The position numbers and the translations under genes were made by a program. From positions 172,311 through 231,821 of the forward strand of contig DDFY01000003.1 in the NCBI GenBank assembly GCA_002337385.1: 59,511 nucleotides of DNA. Reading direction: 5' to 3'. This document shows positions 42,509-51,584 of this stretch, one piece after another. Position 1 is the stretch's first letter. Every line of letters starts with the position of its first letter. A model generated the notes under the pieces. The model saw only the letters and a list, made by a program, of their open reading frames with translations. It made no database searches and was not told the DNA's origin. This DNA is from Erythrobacter sp. UBA1916 (lineage in GTDB: Bacteria; Pseudomonadota; Alphaproteobacteria; Sphingomonadales; Sphingomonadaceae).

Positions 42509-43505
42509 TATCGATCTCACCACCATCTGGGCCTTCATCATCGCCTTCGGCATCTTTGCCTATGTGGTGATGGACGGGTTCGATCTCGGCATCGGCGTGC
42601 TCTTCCCCAGCTTTCAGCCGGGGCCGGAGCGTGACCGGGCGATGAACTCGATTGCGCCTGTATGGGATGGCAACGAAACCTGGCTCGTGCTGGGCGGCGG
42701 CGGGCTGTTCGCGGCCTTCCCGCTCGCCTATGCTGTGATCCTTCCCGCGACCTACCCGCTGATTATCGCGATGCTTCTGGGCCTCGTGTTCCGCGGCGTC
42801 GCTTTCGAATACCGCTGGCGTGATCCAGCCCACCGCGCCTTTTGGGACAACGCCTTCACCGGCGGATCGCTGGTCGCGGCGATGAGCCAGGGCATGATCC
42901 TCGGCGCGATCCTGCAGGGCATCAAGGTGGTCGACCGTGCCTATGCCGGAAGCTGGTTCGACTGGCTCACGCCCTACACGCTCCTTACCGGCCTTGGCAC
43001 CGTGGCAGGCTATGCCCTCCTCGGCAGCACCTGGCTGATCTGGAAGCTCGATGGCGAAGCGCAGGACCATGCCCGCAAGCTGGCAATGCGCGCCGGGCTC
43101 GCAACCGTCGTCCTGATGGCCGGGGTCAGCCTTTATAACGTCGCCCTCAACGAGACCTATGCCGCCAAGTGGCTCACCGCGCCCGAGCTTTACTATGCTC
43201 TGCCAGTGCCGATCCTGACGGCAATCGTGGCGCTCTTGCTGTGGCGCGCGATCCGCACGGCCCAGCATTCAAAACCGTTCTGGCTCTCGATCTTGCTGTT
43301 CCTGTTCGGCATGGCCGGGCTCGGCTTCACGATCTGGCCGAATGTCGTGCCACCGGGAATCACCATCTGGGACGCCGCCGCGCCTGAACGCAGCCAGATC
43401 TTCATGCTGGTGGGCGTGGCCATCACCATGCCGCTGATCATCGCCTACACCGGTTGGGCATACTGGGTGTTCCGCGGCAAGGTGGGCGACGAAGGCTACC
43501 ATTGA
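42498..43505 (+). CDS. cioB: Cyanide-insensitive cytochrome bd oxidase subunit II
   Basis: The 335-aa partner subunit has about eight helices and the family motifs YVVMDGFDLGIGVLFP, PVWDGNETWLVLGGGGLFAAFPLAYA and RGVAFEYRWRDPAHRAFWD. The ATG at 42498 is preceded by GAGGAGG at ideal spacing and lies 11 bp inside the cioA frame, so the subunits are coupled; the upstream in-frame ATG at 42483 lacks this. The stop overlaps the start of the DUF2474 gene. Length is standard for CydB/CioB. Confidence 0.94.
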   Translation: MAVNIDLTTIWAFIIAFGIFAYVVMDGFDLGIGVLFPSFQPGPERDRAMNSIAPVWDGNETWLVLGGGGLFAAFPLAYAVILPATYPLIIAMLLGLVFRGVAFEYRWRDPAHRAFWDNAFTGGSLVAAMSQGMILGAILQGIKVVDRAYAGSWFDWLTPYTLLTGLGTVAGYALLGSTWLIWKLDGEAQDHARKLAMRAGLATVVLMAGVSLYNVALNETYAAKWLTAPELYYALPVPILTAIVALLLWRAIRTAQHSKPFWLSILLFLFGMAGLGFTIWPNVVPPGITIWDAAAPERSQIFMLVGVAITMPLIIAYTGWAYWVFRGKVGDEGYH

Positions 43506-43639
43506 TGGCACCTGAGGAAATCCCCGCCGACCGCGCGCCGCTGTGGCAGCGACTCGCGTGGTTGGCCGCGATCTGGGCCGGCAGCGTCGCGGTGCTGGGG
43601 GTGGTTGCCTATGGCCTGCGGCTCTGGATTGCCCCTTAG
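43505..43639 (+). CDS. DUF2474 small subunit of the bd oxidase (CydX-like position)
   Basis: A 44-aa single-helix protein: MAPEEIPADRAPLWQRLAWL, then a hydrophobic helix AAIWAGSVAVLGVVAYGLRLWIAP. It starts in the cioB stop (TGATG) and matches DUF2474, a family found at the end of cioAB operons and thought to be the counterpart of CydX. The gene is short enough to be missed by automated calling. The hydrophilic N-terminus with the Trp pair before the helix is typical. Confidence 0.85.
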   Translation: MAPEEIPADRAPLWQRLAWLAAIWAGSVAVLGVVAYGLRLWIAP

Positions 43640-43738
43640 AGCTATTCGCTCTTGCAGCAAAACCCGCGCTGCGCCCCTTGTAATCCTCCCGTAACATCGC
43701 CATTGGGAACTCGCCCGCAGCTACCCCCACGGACCCCC

Positions 43739-45211
43739 ATGATAACGACGCATCCTTTCTACGACGCGGACGGCGACAAATTGCGCGAGGAATGCGGCGT
43801 GTTCGGCATTATCGGCGCTGCCGATGCCGCCGCCGCCACCGCGCTTGGCCTTCACGCCCTGCAACATCGCGGCCAGGAAGCCGTCGGCATCAGCGCTTTC
43901 GACGGCACCGAGATTTACACCCGGCGCGGCCTCGGCCACGTCGCCGAGAACTTCTCCACCGAGGAATCGCTGGCCGAACTGCCCGGCCACATGGCGGTCG
44001 GCCACGTGCGCTATTCCACCACCGGCGGTTCGGGCCTGCGCAACGTCCAGCCGCTCTATGCCGATCTCGCCAGCGGCGGCTTTGCCGTGGCGCATAACGG
44101 CAACATTTCCAACGCGATGCGGCTCAAGAAAGACCTCGTCAAGGGCGGCGCGATCTTCCAGTCGACCTCGGACACCGAGGTCATCATCCACCTCGTCGCC
44201 ACCAGCCGCTATCACACCATGCTCGATAAGCTGGTTGACGCGCTGCGGATGGTCGAAGGCGCCTATGCGCTGATCGTGATGACCCCGCGCGGCATGGCCG
44301 CCTGCCGCGACCCGCTCGGCATTCGCCCGCTGGTCATGGGCAAGCTGGGCGATGCCACCGTGTTCGCCAGCGAAACGGTCGCGCTTGACGTGGTCGGTGC
44401 TGACTTCGTGCGTCAGGTCGAACCGGGCGAACTGATCGAGGTCGATCACGACGGATCGGTCCGCTCGCACCGTCCCTTCGGCAACAACCCGGCCCGCCCC
44501 TGCATCTTCGAGCACGTCTATTTCAGCCGCCCCGACTCGGTGTTCAACGAGCGCTCGGTTTACGAGAGCCGCCGCAACATCGGCATGGAGCTGGCCAAGG
44601 AAAGCCCGTGTGAGGCCGACATCGTCGTGCCTGTGCCCGATAGCGGCGTGCCCGCTGCCATCGGTTTTTCGCACCAGTCGGGCATTCCGTTCGAGCTGGG
44701 GATCATCCGTTCGCACTATGTCGGACGCACCTTCATTCAGCCCTCGGACGGCGCGCGCCACGCCAGCGTGAAGCGCAAGCACAACGCCAACCGCGCGCTG
44801 GTGGAAGGCAAGTCCATCGTGCTGATCGACGATTCGATCGTGCGCGGCACCACCAGCCTCAAGATCGTGCAGATGATGCGCGATGCAGGGGCGAAGGAAG
44901 TCCATTTCCGCGTCGCCAGCCCGCCCACCGGCTATGGCTGCTATTACGGCGTCGATACGCCCGAACGCTCCAAGCTGCTGGCAGGCCGAATGGATCTGGA
45001 GGCCATGTGCAAGCACATCCAGGCCGACAGCCTCGCCTTCGTCTCGATTGACGGGCTCTATCGCGCCGTGGGCCTTCCGGGCCGCGACAAGGCCTGCCCG
45101 CAATATTGCGACGCATGCTTCACCGGCGAATACCCCACGGGTCTCACCGATCTGGAAGCTCGCAACGGCGAATCGGCACAACTGACACTCCCGGTCGGAA
45201 AGGTCGCCTGA
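43739..45211 (+). CDS. purF: Amidophosphoribosyltransferase
   Basis: PurF catalyses the first committed step of purine synthesis, moving glutamine amide nitrogen to PRPP. The 490-aa product has an 18-residue propeptide before the N-terminal nucleophile Cys19 (REECGVFGIIG), so it is the self-processing Fe-S type. Later cysteines (CPQYCDACF near the end) are likely cluster ligands. The glutaminase motifs HNGNISNAMRLK and GHVRYSTTGGSG and the PRPP loop VLIDDSIVRGTTS are present. The ATG at 43739 is chosen because the longer frame from 43652 reads non-coding C-rich sequence. It is coupled to the SDR gene by a one-base overlap. Confidence 0.96.
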   Translation: MITTHPFYDADGDKLREECGVFGIIGAADAAAATALGLHALQHRGQEAVGISAFDGTEIYTRRGLGHVAENFSTEESLAELPGHMAVGHVRYSTTGGSGLRNVQPLYADLASGGFAVAHNGNISNAMRLKKDLVKGGAIFQSTSDTEVIIHLVATSRYHTMLDKLVDALRMVEGAYALIVMTPRGMAACRDPLGIRPLVMGKLGDATVFASETVALDVVGADFVRQVEPGELIEVDHDGSVRSHRPFGNNPARPCIFEHVYFSRPDSVFNERSVYESRRNIGMELAKESPCEADIVVPVPDSGVPAAIGFSHQSGIPFELGIIRSHYVGRTFIQPSDGARHASVKRKHNANRALVEGKSIVLIDDSIVRGTTSLKIVQMMRDAGAKEVHFRVASPPTGYGCYYGVDTPERSKLLAGRMDLEAMCKHIQADSLAFVSIDGLYRAVGLPGRDKACPQYCDACFTGEYPTGLTDLEARNGESAQLTLPVGKVA

Positions 45212-45942
45212 TGGCAGACAGCAACACTACGCGCCCGCTTGAGGGCAAGATCGCGCTTGTCACCGGTTCCTCGCGCGGGATCGGCGCAGCCACGGCCAAG
45301 GCTTTGGCGGCCGAGGGTGCACATGTGGTCATCACCGGGCGCAAGGTCTCTGATCTGGAAGCGGTGGAAGACGCGATCCATTCCGCCGGCGGCAATGCCA
45401 CCATCGCCCCGATGGATCTGGCCGAAAGCGATTCGATTGCCCGCCTCGCCGAGGCCGTCGCGCAGCGGTGGGATCGGCTCGACATACTCGTCATCAATGC
45501 CGCCACGCTGCCCACGCTTACCCCGGTAACGCAAATCGACCGCAAGCAGCTCAACCAGGCCCTCACCCTCAACGTGCTGGCCACGCAGGCCCTGCTCTCC
45601 GCCTTCGACCCGCTGCTCAAGCGCTCCGAAGCAGGGCGGATCATCGGCGTGACCAGCTCTGTCGGTGCCGAACCGCGCGCGTTCTGGGGTGCCTATGGCG
45701 CGACCAAGGCCGCTTTCGACAATCTGTTGATGGCCCATGGGCAGGAAATCGCCCGCATCTCGGAAACACGGGTGGCAGTGCTCGATCCGGGCGCCACGCG
45801 CACTGCGATGCGCGCCCGCGCCTATCCGGGCGAAGATCCCGAGTCGGTCAAGCCGCCGGAAGCCGTGGGCGACTTCATCGCGAATATGCTGCGCGAAGAC
45901 TTCCCCAATTTGCACCGGGTGCGAGTGTCAACGCCAGCTTAA
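45211..45942 (+). CDS. Short-chain dehydrogenase/reductase (SDR)
   Basis: The 243-aa classical SDR has the NAD(P) motif ALVTGSSRGIGAATAKALAAEGA followed by ITGRK (Arg favouring NADP). NAAT replaces the usual NNAG, then come the Ser pair in GVTSSVG and the YGATKAAF catalytic Tyr/Lys. The ATG overlaps the purF stop, so it is co-translated with PurF, a pairing common in sphingomonads. The substrate is unknown. The longer frame from 45106 lies inside purF and is not used. Confidence 0.9.
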   Translation: MADSNTTRPLEGKIALVTGSSRGIGAATAKALAAEGAHVVITGRKVSDLEAVEDAIHSAGGNATIAPMDLAESDSIARLAEAVAQRWDRLDILVINAATLPTLTPVTQIDRKQLNQALTLNVLATQALLSAFDPLLKRSEAGRIIGVTSSVGAEPRAFWGAYGATKAAFDNLLMAHGQEIARISETRVAVLDPGATRTAMRARAYPGEDPESVKPPEAVGDFIANMLREDFPNLHRVRVSTPA

Positions 45943-46041
45943 GCAGGTTTGCCAACGTTTCGGTAATCGCGAGCGGTAATGTTGTAAGATCGAAGGCCAC
46001 CTAGGCCGCATCTTCGCCGCGACCATTACCGGACCCCGCCC

Positions 46042-46389
46042 ATGAGTTCGCAGAACCGTCCCGATATTTACGACATCGCCGCGCAGGAAGACCGCAGCGC
46101 GACACGCGCGCCGCTGATGATCCCGGCACAGCTGCGCATGGCGGGAATGCGCGCGGTCCAGACCGTGGTGAGCGACCTTTCTCTGTCAGGATTTTCGGCG
46201 ACTTCGATCACCCGCATGCATCCCGGCTCGGTGTGCTGGCTCACCCTTCCCAACCTCGAAGCCCAGCAGGCCGAAGTGGTCTGGTGGGAAGATTCGAAGG
46301 TTGGTTGTGCTTTTGTAAACCTGCTCTCGCCTATCGTGCATGACACGATCATGGCGCGCTATCGCGGTGAACAATCGCCCCGCCCCTAG
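46042..46389 (+). CDS. PilZ domain protein
   Basis: The 115-aa product is essentially one PilZ domain, which binds cyclic di-GMP. The RxxxR box is seen as DRSATRAPLMIPAQLR (Arg18 and Arg22), the second motif as VVSDLSLSGF, then beta strands PGSVCWLTLPNLEAQQAEVVWWEDSKVGCAFVNLL. No output domain is attached, so it probably acts by binding another protein. It stands alone, 99 bp after the SDR gene, with an unremarkable spacer. Confidence 0.9.
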   Translation: MSSQNRPDIYDIAAQEDRSATRAPLMIPAQLRMAGMRAVQTVVSDLSLSGFSATSITRMHPGSVCWLTLPNLEAQQAEVVWWEDSKVGCAFVNLLSPIVHDTIMARYRGEQSPRP

Positions 46390-46493
46390 CACGGCGCCCA
46401 CCACCGACCTGCCGCCGCGATGGCAGGCCATCGTCTCCTTCGTTTAGCAACCCGGATGCTTTGGCCTGCCTTCGCGGCGGCGTGAGGTCAGCG

Positions 46494-47858
46494 CTACTCG
46501 TCGAGTCCGAACTGCCGCAGATACCAGTTTAAGATCGTGCGATTGCACGCGCTGTCGCGGGTCGCCAGGCATACGAACAGCGTGTCGTTGGGCTGGTATT
46601 TGTGGACAGCCACATCCATTCCATAAGAGTTTCCTCCATGGCCATAACTTACACCGGGCGAGACGACGAAACCCAACCCCCAGCCGAATGACTCGCTCGG
46701 CGTCAAAGCCTGCGCGAGCATTGCGGACGATAACAGCGTCCCGTCCTCCAAGGCCCCGAAAAAGGCCACCATGTCGCTGGCACTGGCAACACCGCCGCCG
46801 CCGGGCGTACCGCGCCACGGCAGCACATCGCGATTGGGCACCAGCTCACTTTCCTGCCCATAAAACGTGGTGAGGCCCTCTGCCACGTCGTCCATCTCGC
46901 TCGCCTGCGGATAGCCGGCGTGGGCCATGCCGGCCGGATCGAACACGTGGCGCTGGATATAGTCGTAGTAGTCTTCCCCGCTTACAGCTTCCACGACAAG
47001 CCCGAGCAGCAGCATGCCGTAGCTGCCATATTCGAACTGCGTACCCGGTTCGAAGGAAGGGTCGCGCTGGCCGTTCAGAGCGACGATGTCGCCAAGGCTG
47101 CGAACCTGTGCGCGCGTGTCGCCGTACTCACGGCGCAAGATGCCCATGTCGCCGGTGCCGTCGCGGTGAGTTAGCAGGTGGCGGATCGTCACCTGCTCGC
47201 GGACCTGCGCATTAGGATAGTCGGGCAGATAGCGGCCAAGCGGCTCGTCGAGATCGATCTTGCCCTGCTCGACCAGCTGCAACACGGCCACGGTCGTGAA
47301 CATCTTGCCTGCCGAGGCAATTAAGAACGGAGTATCGGGCGTGATCGGACGGGTTCCGGCAAGGTCGGCGGAGCCGTAGGTCTGCACCCACGGCTCTCCC
47401 TCGCCCGGCACGATCATCACGATCCCGGCAAAGGTGTCGCCTTCAGCCTCTCTCGCGGCGGCTGCGAGGGTGTAGTTGGCTGCGCCGGCGGCTGATAGAT
47501 TGTAGGGATGGAGCGGAATGATGGCGCGGCGGCCGTTCTCGTCATCGATGAGCCGTACAGTCACACGGACCAACGCGGGAAAACAGCGTTCGGCAGTCAG
47601 CACCACGTACTCGTTTGCATCCTTGGAGAGGACCCTCACTGGATCGAGGCCGCAGCTGGCCCGCGCCATGTCCAGCTCGTAGGCCGGATTCGGGTTGCCC
47701 ATGCGGGTTTCGTAGAAGCTGCGGATCGCCGCCGCATCGCCGCTGTTGAAGACGGGCAGCCATTGCGCAAACAGCGCCTCGGCATCCTCGCCTTCCTGCG
47801 CTGCAAGCGGTTGTGCGGCCAGCGCAAACGCCGCTACAATCAGACCTTTCCACCCCAT
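46494..47858 (-). CDS. Secreted serine hydrolase (beta-lactamase/PBP4* fold)
   Basis: The 454-aa product has a signal peptide (MGWKGLIVAAFALAAQPLAAQ), an N-terminal domain of about 120 residues not needed for catalysis, and a class C beta-lactamase-like domain. This has the nucleophile Ser182 in SAGK, a Tyr motif in FEYGSYGML and GHGGNS near the C-terminus. The N-terminal part (ALFAQWLPVFNSGDAAAIRSFY) recalls the short domain that precedes such hydrolases in many Erythrobacteraceae. GAGGAGGG precedes the ATG at 47858; the frame to 47993 extends past it without support. Esterase or D-peptide hydrolysis is the likely activity. Confidence 0.85.
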   Translation of the reverse strand: MGWKGLIVAAFALAAQPLAAQEGEDAEALFAQWLPVFNSGDAAAIRSFYETRMGNPNPAYELDMARASCGLDPVRVLSKDANEYVVLTAERCFPALVRVTVRLIDDENGRRAIIPLHPYNLSAAGAANYTLAAAAREAEGDTFAGIVMIVPGEGEPWVQTYGSADLAGTRPITPDTPFLIASAGKMFTTVAVLQLVEQGKIDLDEPLGRYLPDYPNAQVREQVTIRHLLTHRDGTGDMGILRREYGDTRAQVRSLGDIVALNGQRDPSFEPGTQFEYGSYGMLLLGLVVEAVSGEDYYDYIQRHVFDPAGMAHAGYPQASEMDDVAEGLTTFYGQESELVPNRDVLPWRGTPGGGGVASASDMVAFFGALEDGTLLSSAMLAQALTPSESFGWGLGFVVSPGVSYGHGGNSYGMDVAVHKYQPNDTLFVCLATRDSACNRTILNWYLRQFGLDE

Positions 47859-47907
47859 TGCACCCTCCTCCTCTGTGGCGGAGGATAGCGCAGGGAAGAG
47901 GCCTTGC

Positions 47908-49176
47908 CTAATCCCGCTCGACCGCCTTGGCCTTGCGGGTCGAGAACATGCCGGTGGTATCGACGATTGCCTTGGCCAGAAAGCTGTCAGCATCCATCCG
48001 CTGGAATTGGCGGTGGCTGACGAGGAAGGTCACGATATCGGCCTCCTCGCGCGCTTCCTCAGCATTGGCCAACCTCACATTGGGCAGATCGGCCAGAGCC
48101 TTGGGCAAGGCAGCGAGGTTCGGTTCCACCACCAACACCTGCGCCCCATCGAGCGCTGCCACGGCTTCGACGATCTCCATCGCCGGGCTTTCGCGCACGT
48201 CGTCGACATCGGGCTTATAGGTGATTCCGTAGCAGGCGATGGTCGGCACCTTGAAGCGGTTGGCGAGCCGTTCGACCTGCGCCACCACGCGGTGCGGCTT
48301 GTCGTCGTTGACCTCGCGCGCCATGCGAATAAGGCGCGCCTCCTCCGGCGCGCTGTCGACGATGAACCAAGGGTCGACCGCGATGCAGTGTCCGCCCACG
48401 CCCGCGCCCGGCATCAGGATGTTCACGCGCGGGTGCTGGTTGGCCAGTTCGCGCACCTGCCACACGTCGGTGCCAAGCTTGTCACAGATGATCGACAGCT
48501 CGTTGGCGAAAGCGATATTGACATCGCGGTAAGCATTTTCGGAGAGCTTGCACAACTCGGCCACCCGGCTGTCGGTGACGTAGCAGGTGCCCATCACGAA
48601 GCTCTGATAAAGCCGCGCGGCCTTGTTAGCACAGTCGAGCGTGAGGCCGCCAATGATGCGATCGTTGCTGACCAGTTCGCGCAGCATCTGGCCAGGCAGG
48701 ATGCGCTCGGGGCAATGGCACAGGGCGACATCGGCGCTGCCATCCTCGTCGCGGTAGCGCGGGAAGGTGAGGTCGGGCCGTTCCTGGGCGAAGATTTCGG
48801 CCAGCCGCTCGGTGCTGCCAACCGGCGAGGTGCTCTCGAGGATCACCACGTTGCCCTTGGCCAGCACCGGCGCGATCGTGCGCGCGGCGCCTTCCACGAA
48901 GCTCATGTCGGGCGCCTGATCGACCATCGGCGTGGGCACGGCGATGATGAAATAGTCGGCCGGCTCGGGCTCGGTGGTGGCGCGCAGGCGCTTGGTTTCG
49001 ACCGCCGCGCTAAGCAACATCTGCAGGTCGGGTTCCTGAAAGTGCGCTTGCCCTGCATTGATGAGGTCGACCACGTCCTGCTTGACGTCGAGGCCGATCA
49101 CCTCGTGGCCGCGGCTCGCCAGCATGGCGGCGGTGGGCAGGCCGATATAGCCAAGACCAACGGTGCAGACTTTCAT
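47908..49176 (-). CDS. wecC: UDP-N-acetyl-D-mannosamine dehydrogenase
   Basis: WecC oxidises UDP-ManNAc to UDP-ManNAcA for surface polysaccharide. The 422-aa product has the NAD-binding start VCTVGLGYIGLPTAAMLASRGHEVIGLDV, PTPM, GNVVILESTSPVGSTERLAEIF, the catalytic region KLSENAYRDVNIAFANEL and PGAGVGGHCIAVDPWFI with the catalytic Cys. ITYKPDVDDVRESPA lies in the C-terminal domain. It overlaps wecB by 4 bp, so the two-step pathway from UDP-GlcNAc is complete here. Motifs are those of the UDP-ManNAc rather than UDP-Glc dehydrogenase branch. Confidence 0.93.
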   Translation of the reverse strand: MKVCTVGLGYIGLPTAAMLASRGHEVIGLDVKQDVVDLINAGQAHFQEPDLQMLLSAAVETKRLRATTEPEPADYFIIAVPTPMVDQAPDMSFVEGAARTIAPVLAKGNVVILESTSPVGSTERLAEIFAQERPDLTFPRYRDEDGSADVALCHCPERILPGQMLRELVSNDRIIGGLTLDCANKAARLYQSFVMGTCYVTDSRVAELCKLSENAYRDVNIAFANELSIICDKLGTDVWQVRELANQHPRVNILMPGAGVGGHCIAVDPWFIVDSAPEEARLIRMAREVNDDKPHRVVAQVERLANRFKVPTIACYGITYKPDVDDVRESPAMEIVEAVAALDGAQVLVVEPNLAALPKALADLPNVRLANAEEAREEADIVTFLVSHRQFQRMDADSFLAKAIVDTTGMFSTRKAKAVERD

Positions 49177-50291
49177 GACTTCGAACTCACGAACTGGGCG
49201 ACGGAGGCGGCGATTTTCCGGGCCGCCGTGCCGTCGCCATAGGGAAAGACCGCGCGCGCGCGGCTGGCGTAGTAGCTTTCGTCCTCGATCAGCCGGGCGA
49301 CTTCGCCCGCGATCACGCTGACATCGGTGCCGACCAGCGAGGCAACGCCAGTGGCCACGGCCTCGGGCCGTTCGGTGACCTCGCGCATGACCAGCACCGG
49401 CTTGCCGAGCGCGGGCGCCTCTTCCTGAATGCCGCCGCTGTCGGTCAGCACGAGGTGTGCGGCCTGCATCAGCGCCACCATCTGCACATAGTCGACCGGC
49501 GGGATCAGGTGGACTGCGCCGGTGCTGCCCAGCCTTGCTTCGACCACCTCTTTCACCTGCGGATTGAGGTGGACGGGATAGACCACCTCGGCATCGCCGC
49601 GCGCGGCTATCGTCGCCAGCGCGTCGCAGATACGGGCAAAGCCGTCGCCAAAGCTCTCGCGGCGGTGGCCGGTGACAAGCACCAGCTTTTTCGCCGGATC
49701 GAGATTGAGGCCCAGCCCCGCCATCTCATCACCTTGCAATTGGCCCGCCACATAAAGCAGCGCGTCGATACCCGAGTTGCCGGTGACTTCGATATGGCGT
49801 TCCACCGGGCGCTCATTGCGCAAGTTCTGCGCCGAGATATCGGTCGGGCACCAGAGCAGTTCGGCCACCGCGTCGATGGAAATGCGGTTGTATTCCTCGG
49901 GCCAGGGGCGGTGAATGTCGTGGCTGCGCAGGCCCGCCTCGACATGGCCCACCGGCACCCGGGCGTAAAACGCTGCCAGCGCTGCCGCCATGGCCGAGGT
50001 CGTATCGCCATGCACCAGCACCAGACCGGGCCGATGCTCGGCGATCAGGTGCTCCATTTGCTTGAGCACGCGCGACGTGATGTCGCCCAGCGTCTGGCCT
50101 GGGGTCATCAGGTCGAGGTCGATATCGGGCTTCTCGCCAAACACGGCGAACACCTGATCGAGCATCTGCCGGTGCTGGCCGGTGGTCACGACCTTTAGGT
50201 CAACCTCGGGCACCGCGCGCAGCGCGCGCACCACGGGGAGCATCTTGATGGCCTCGGGCCGGGTTCCGATTACGAGCAGGACAGGGGTCAC
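49173..50291 (-). CDS. wecB: UDP-N-acetylglucosamine 2-epimerase (non-hydrolysing)
   Basis: WecB interconverts UDP-GlcNAc and UDP-ManNAc. The product of 372 residues begins TPVLLVIGTRPEAIKMLPVVRAL and has VLVHGDTTSAMAAALAAFYARVPVGHVEAGLRS, NRISIDAVAELLWCPTD and DSGGIQEEAPALGKPVLVMRE. I favour the GTG at 50289-50291, preceded by CCGGAG; an in-frame ATG at 50313-50315 would add eight residues and has no ribosome-binding site. It is upstream of and coupled to wecC, and the cluster probably serves capsule or exopolysaccharide. Confidence 0.92.
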   Translation of the reverse strand: MTPVLLVIGTRPEAIKMLPVVRALRAVPEVDLKVVTTGQHRQMLDQVFAVFGEKPDIDLDLMTPGQTLGDITSRVLKQMEHLIAEHRPGLVLVHGDTTSAMAAALAAFYARVPVGHVEAGLRSHDIHRPWPEEYNRISIDAVAELLWCPTDISAQNLRNERPVERHIEVTGNSGIDALLYVAGQLQGDEMAGLGLNLDPAKKLVLVTGHRRESFGDGFARICDALATIAARGDAEVVYPVHLNPQVKEVVEARLGSTGAVHLIPPVDYVQMVALMQAAHLVLTDSGGIQEEAPALGKPVLVMREVTERPEAVATGVASLVGTDVSVIAGEVARLIEDESYYASRARAVFPYGDGTAARKIAASVAQFVSSKS

Positions 50292-50384
50292 GCTGCGGGC
50301 TCCGGCAAGAGGCATTGGGTCGAATTGGTCACGCCAAGGCCCGTAGCAAAGGCGCGTTAAAACAGTCCTACCCGGCTGTTCACC

Positions 50385-51584
50385 CTATTGGGAAGCAGAT
50401 GCATTGCGCGCGTCCACAGCGGACTGCACCGCTTCGTAAAAGCGGGTGCGCTCGGCCATGACGCCGCCCTTGGTGCTGGCGACCGGCCAATCGGCATTGG
50501 TCGCGATCACCAGCTTGCGTGCAGGATCAATGAAGATGCCCTGCCCGAAGATCCCGCTCGCGCCGAAGCCGCCGCCGGGATAGGTCCACCACTGGTAGCC
50601 ATAGCCGCGATTGCGGTCGGTATCGAAGTGCTTGGCGGTGGCCTTGGCGAACCAGTCCTCGGGCACCACATGCTTGCCGCCCGCCACCCCGTTATCGAGC
50701 ACGAACTGGCCGAAGCGCGCCATGTCGCGGGTGCGCGCCTGGAAGCAGCAGCCGCCCATCTCGCGTCCGTTGGAGTTAAGCAGCCATGAGGCATCGGCCT
50801 CCATCCCATAGGGCCGCCACACTTTCTCGGACATATAGTCAGCCAACGACTTGCCCGTGGCCGCCATCACCAGCGCGCCGATCATGTTGGTTTCGCCGGT
50901 GTTGTAGTGCCAGCGCTCACCCGGCGGCGCGGCGCGATCCAGGGTGCGCATATAGGAGACGGTCGCGTCCATGTCGCCCTCGGGCTTGTGCGCGTTGAAG
51001 CGGGCGACGTCGGACGCGGGATCGGTATAGTCCTCGTTCCAGGCCACGCCCGAAGTCATGGTCAGCACCTGCCGGATAGTCACGCCATCATAGGCCGAGC
51101 CCTTGAGGTCGGTGATATAGTCGGTGATCGGATCGTCGAGGCTTTTGATCGCGCCGTCCTGCAAGGCCGCGCCGACCAGCGTGGAGGTGAGGCTCTTGGC
51201 GACCGAGAAGCTGGTCCACTTGCCCTGCGCGTCGAAGCCGAGGCCATAGCTCTCATAGACCAGCTGGCCGTCAACGAGGATCACGATGGCGGCGCTGCGC
51301 TGGCTGGCCTCGAAGGCGGGCATGTCCATACCGATGGCAAGCGGCGCGCCCTTGGGCAGCGGATGCACCGCCCCGCCCGCTTCCACCACATGGCTTTTGG
51401 CGAGGAAGGGAAACTGGTCCATCGCCCGGAACATCGCATCGCGCGTGCCTTCATCCCAGAACAGCACGTCTGTGTTGGTCGGTGGATGAAACAGAACCGC
51501 GCGCTGTTCGCGGGTGAGCAGGGCCAGCCCGGCAACCGCACCAACAACCAAAATAGCGACCACAATAATAATTGCTTTTTTCAT
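50385..51584 (-). CDS. Membrane-anchored serine hydrolase (beta-lactamase fold)
   Basis: The 399-aa product has an N-terminal anchor (MKKAIIIVVAILVVGAVAGLALL) and a class C beta-lactamase-like domain with Ser127 in SVAK, YNTGETNM as the Tyr motif, and YGYQWWTYPGGGFGASGIFGQG near the end. It is a different subfamily from the hydrolase at 46.5 kb, lacking its N-terminal domain. The ATG overlaps the stop of the cyclopropane synthase by 4 bp, so it is the third gene of the stress-linked phr-cfa operon. Substrate unknown; cell-wall or lipid ester hydrolysis is plausible. Confidence 0.87.
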   Translation of the reverse strand: MKKAIIIVVAILVVGAVAGLALLTREQRAVLFHPPTNTDVLFWDEGTRDAMFRAMDQFPFLAKSHVVEAGGAVHPLPKGAPLAIGMDMPAFEASQRSAAIVILVDGQLVYESYGLGFDAQGKWTSFSVAKSLTSTLVGAALQDGAIKSLDDPITDYITDLKGSAYDGVTIRQVLTMTSGVAWNEDYTDPASDVARFNAHKPEGDMDATVSYMRTLDRAAPPGERWHYNTGETNMIGALVMAATGKSLADYMSEKVWRPYGMEADASWLLNSNGREMGGCCFQARTRDMARFGQFVLDNGVAGGKHVVPEDWFAKATAKHFDTDRNRGYGYQWWTYPGGGFGASGIFGQGIFIDPARKLVIATNADWPVASTKGGVMAERTRFYEAVQSAVDARNASASQ

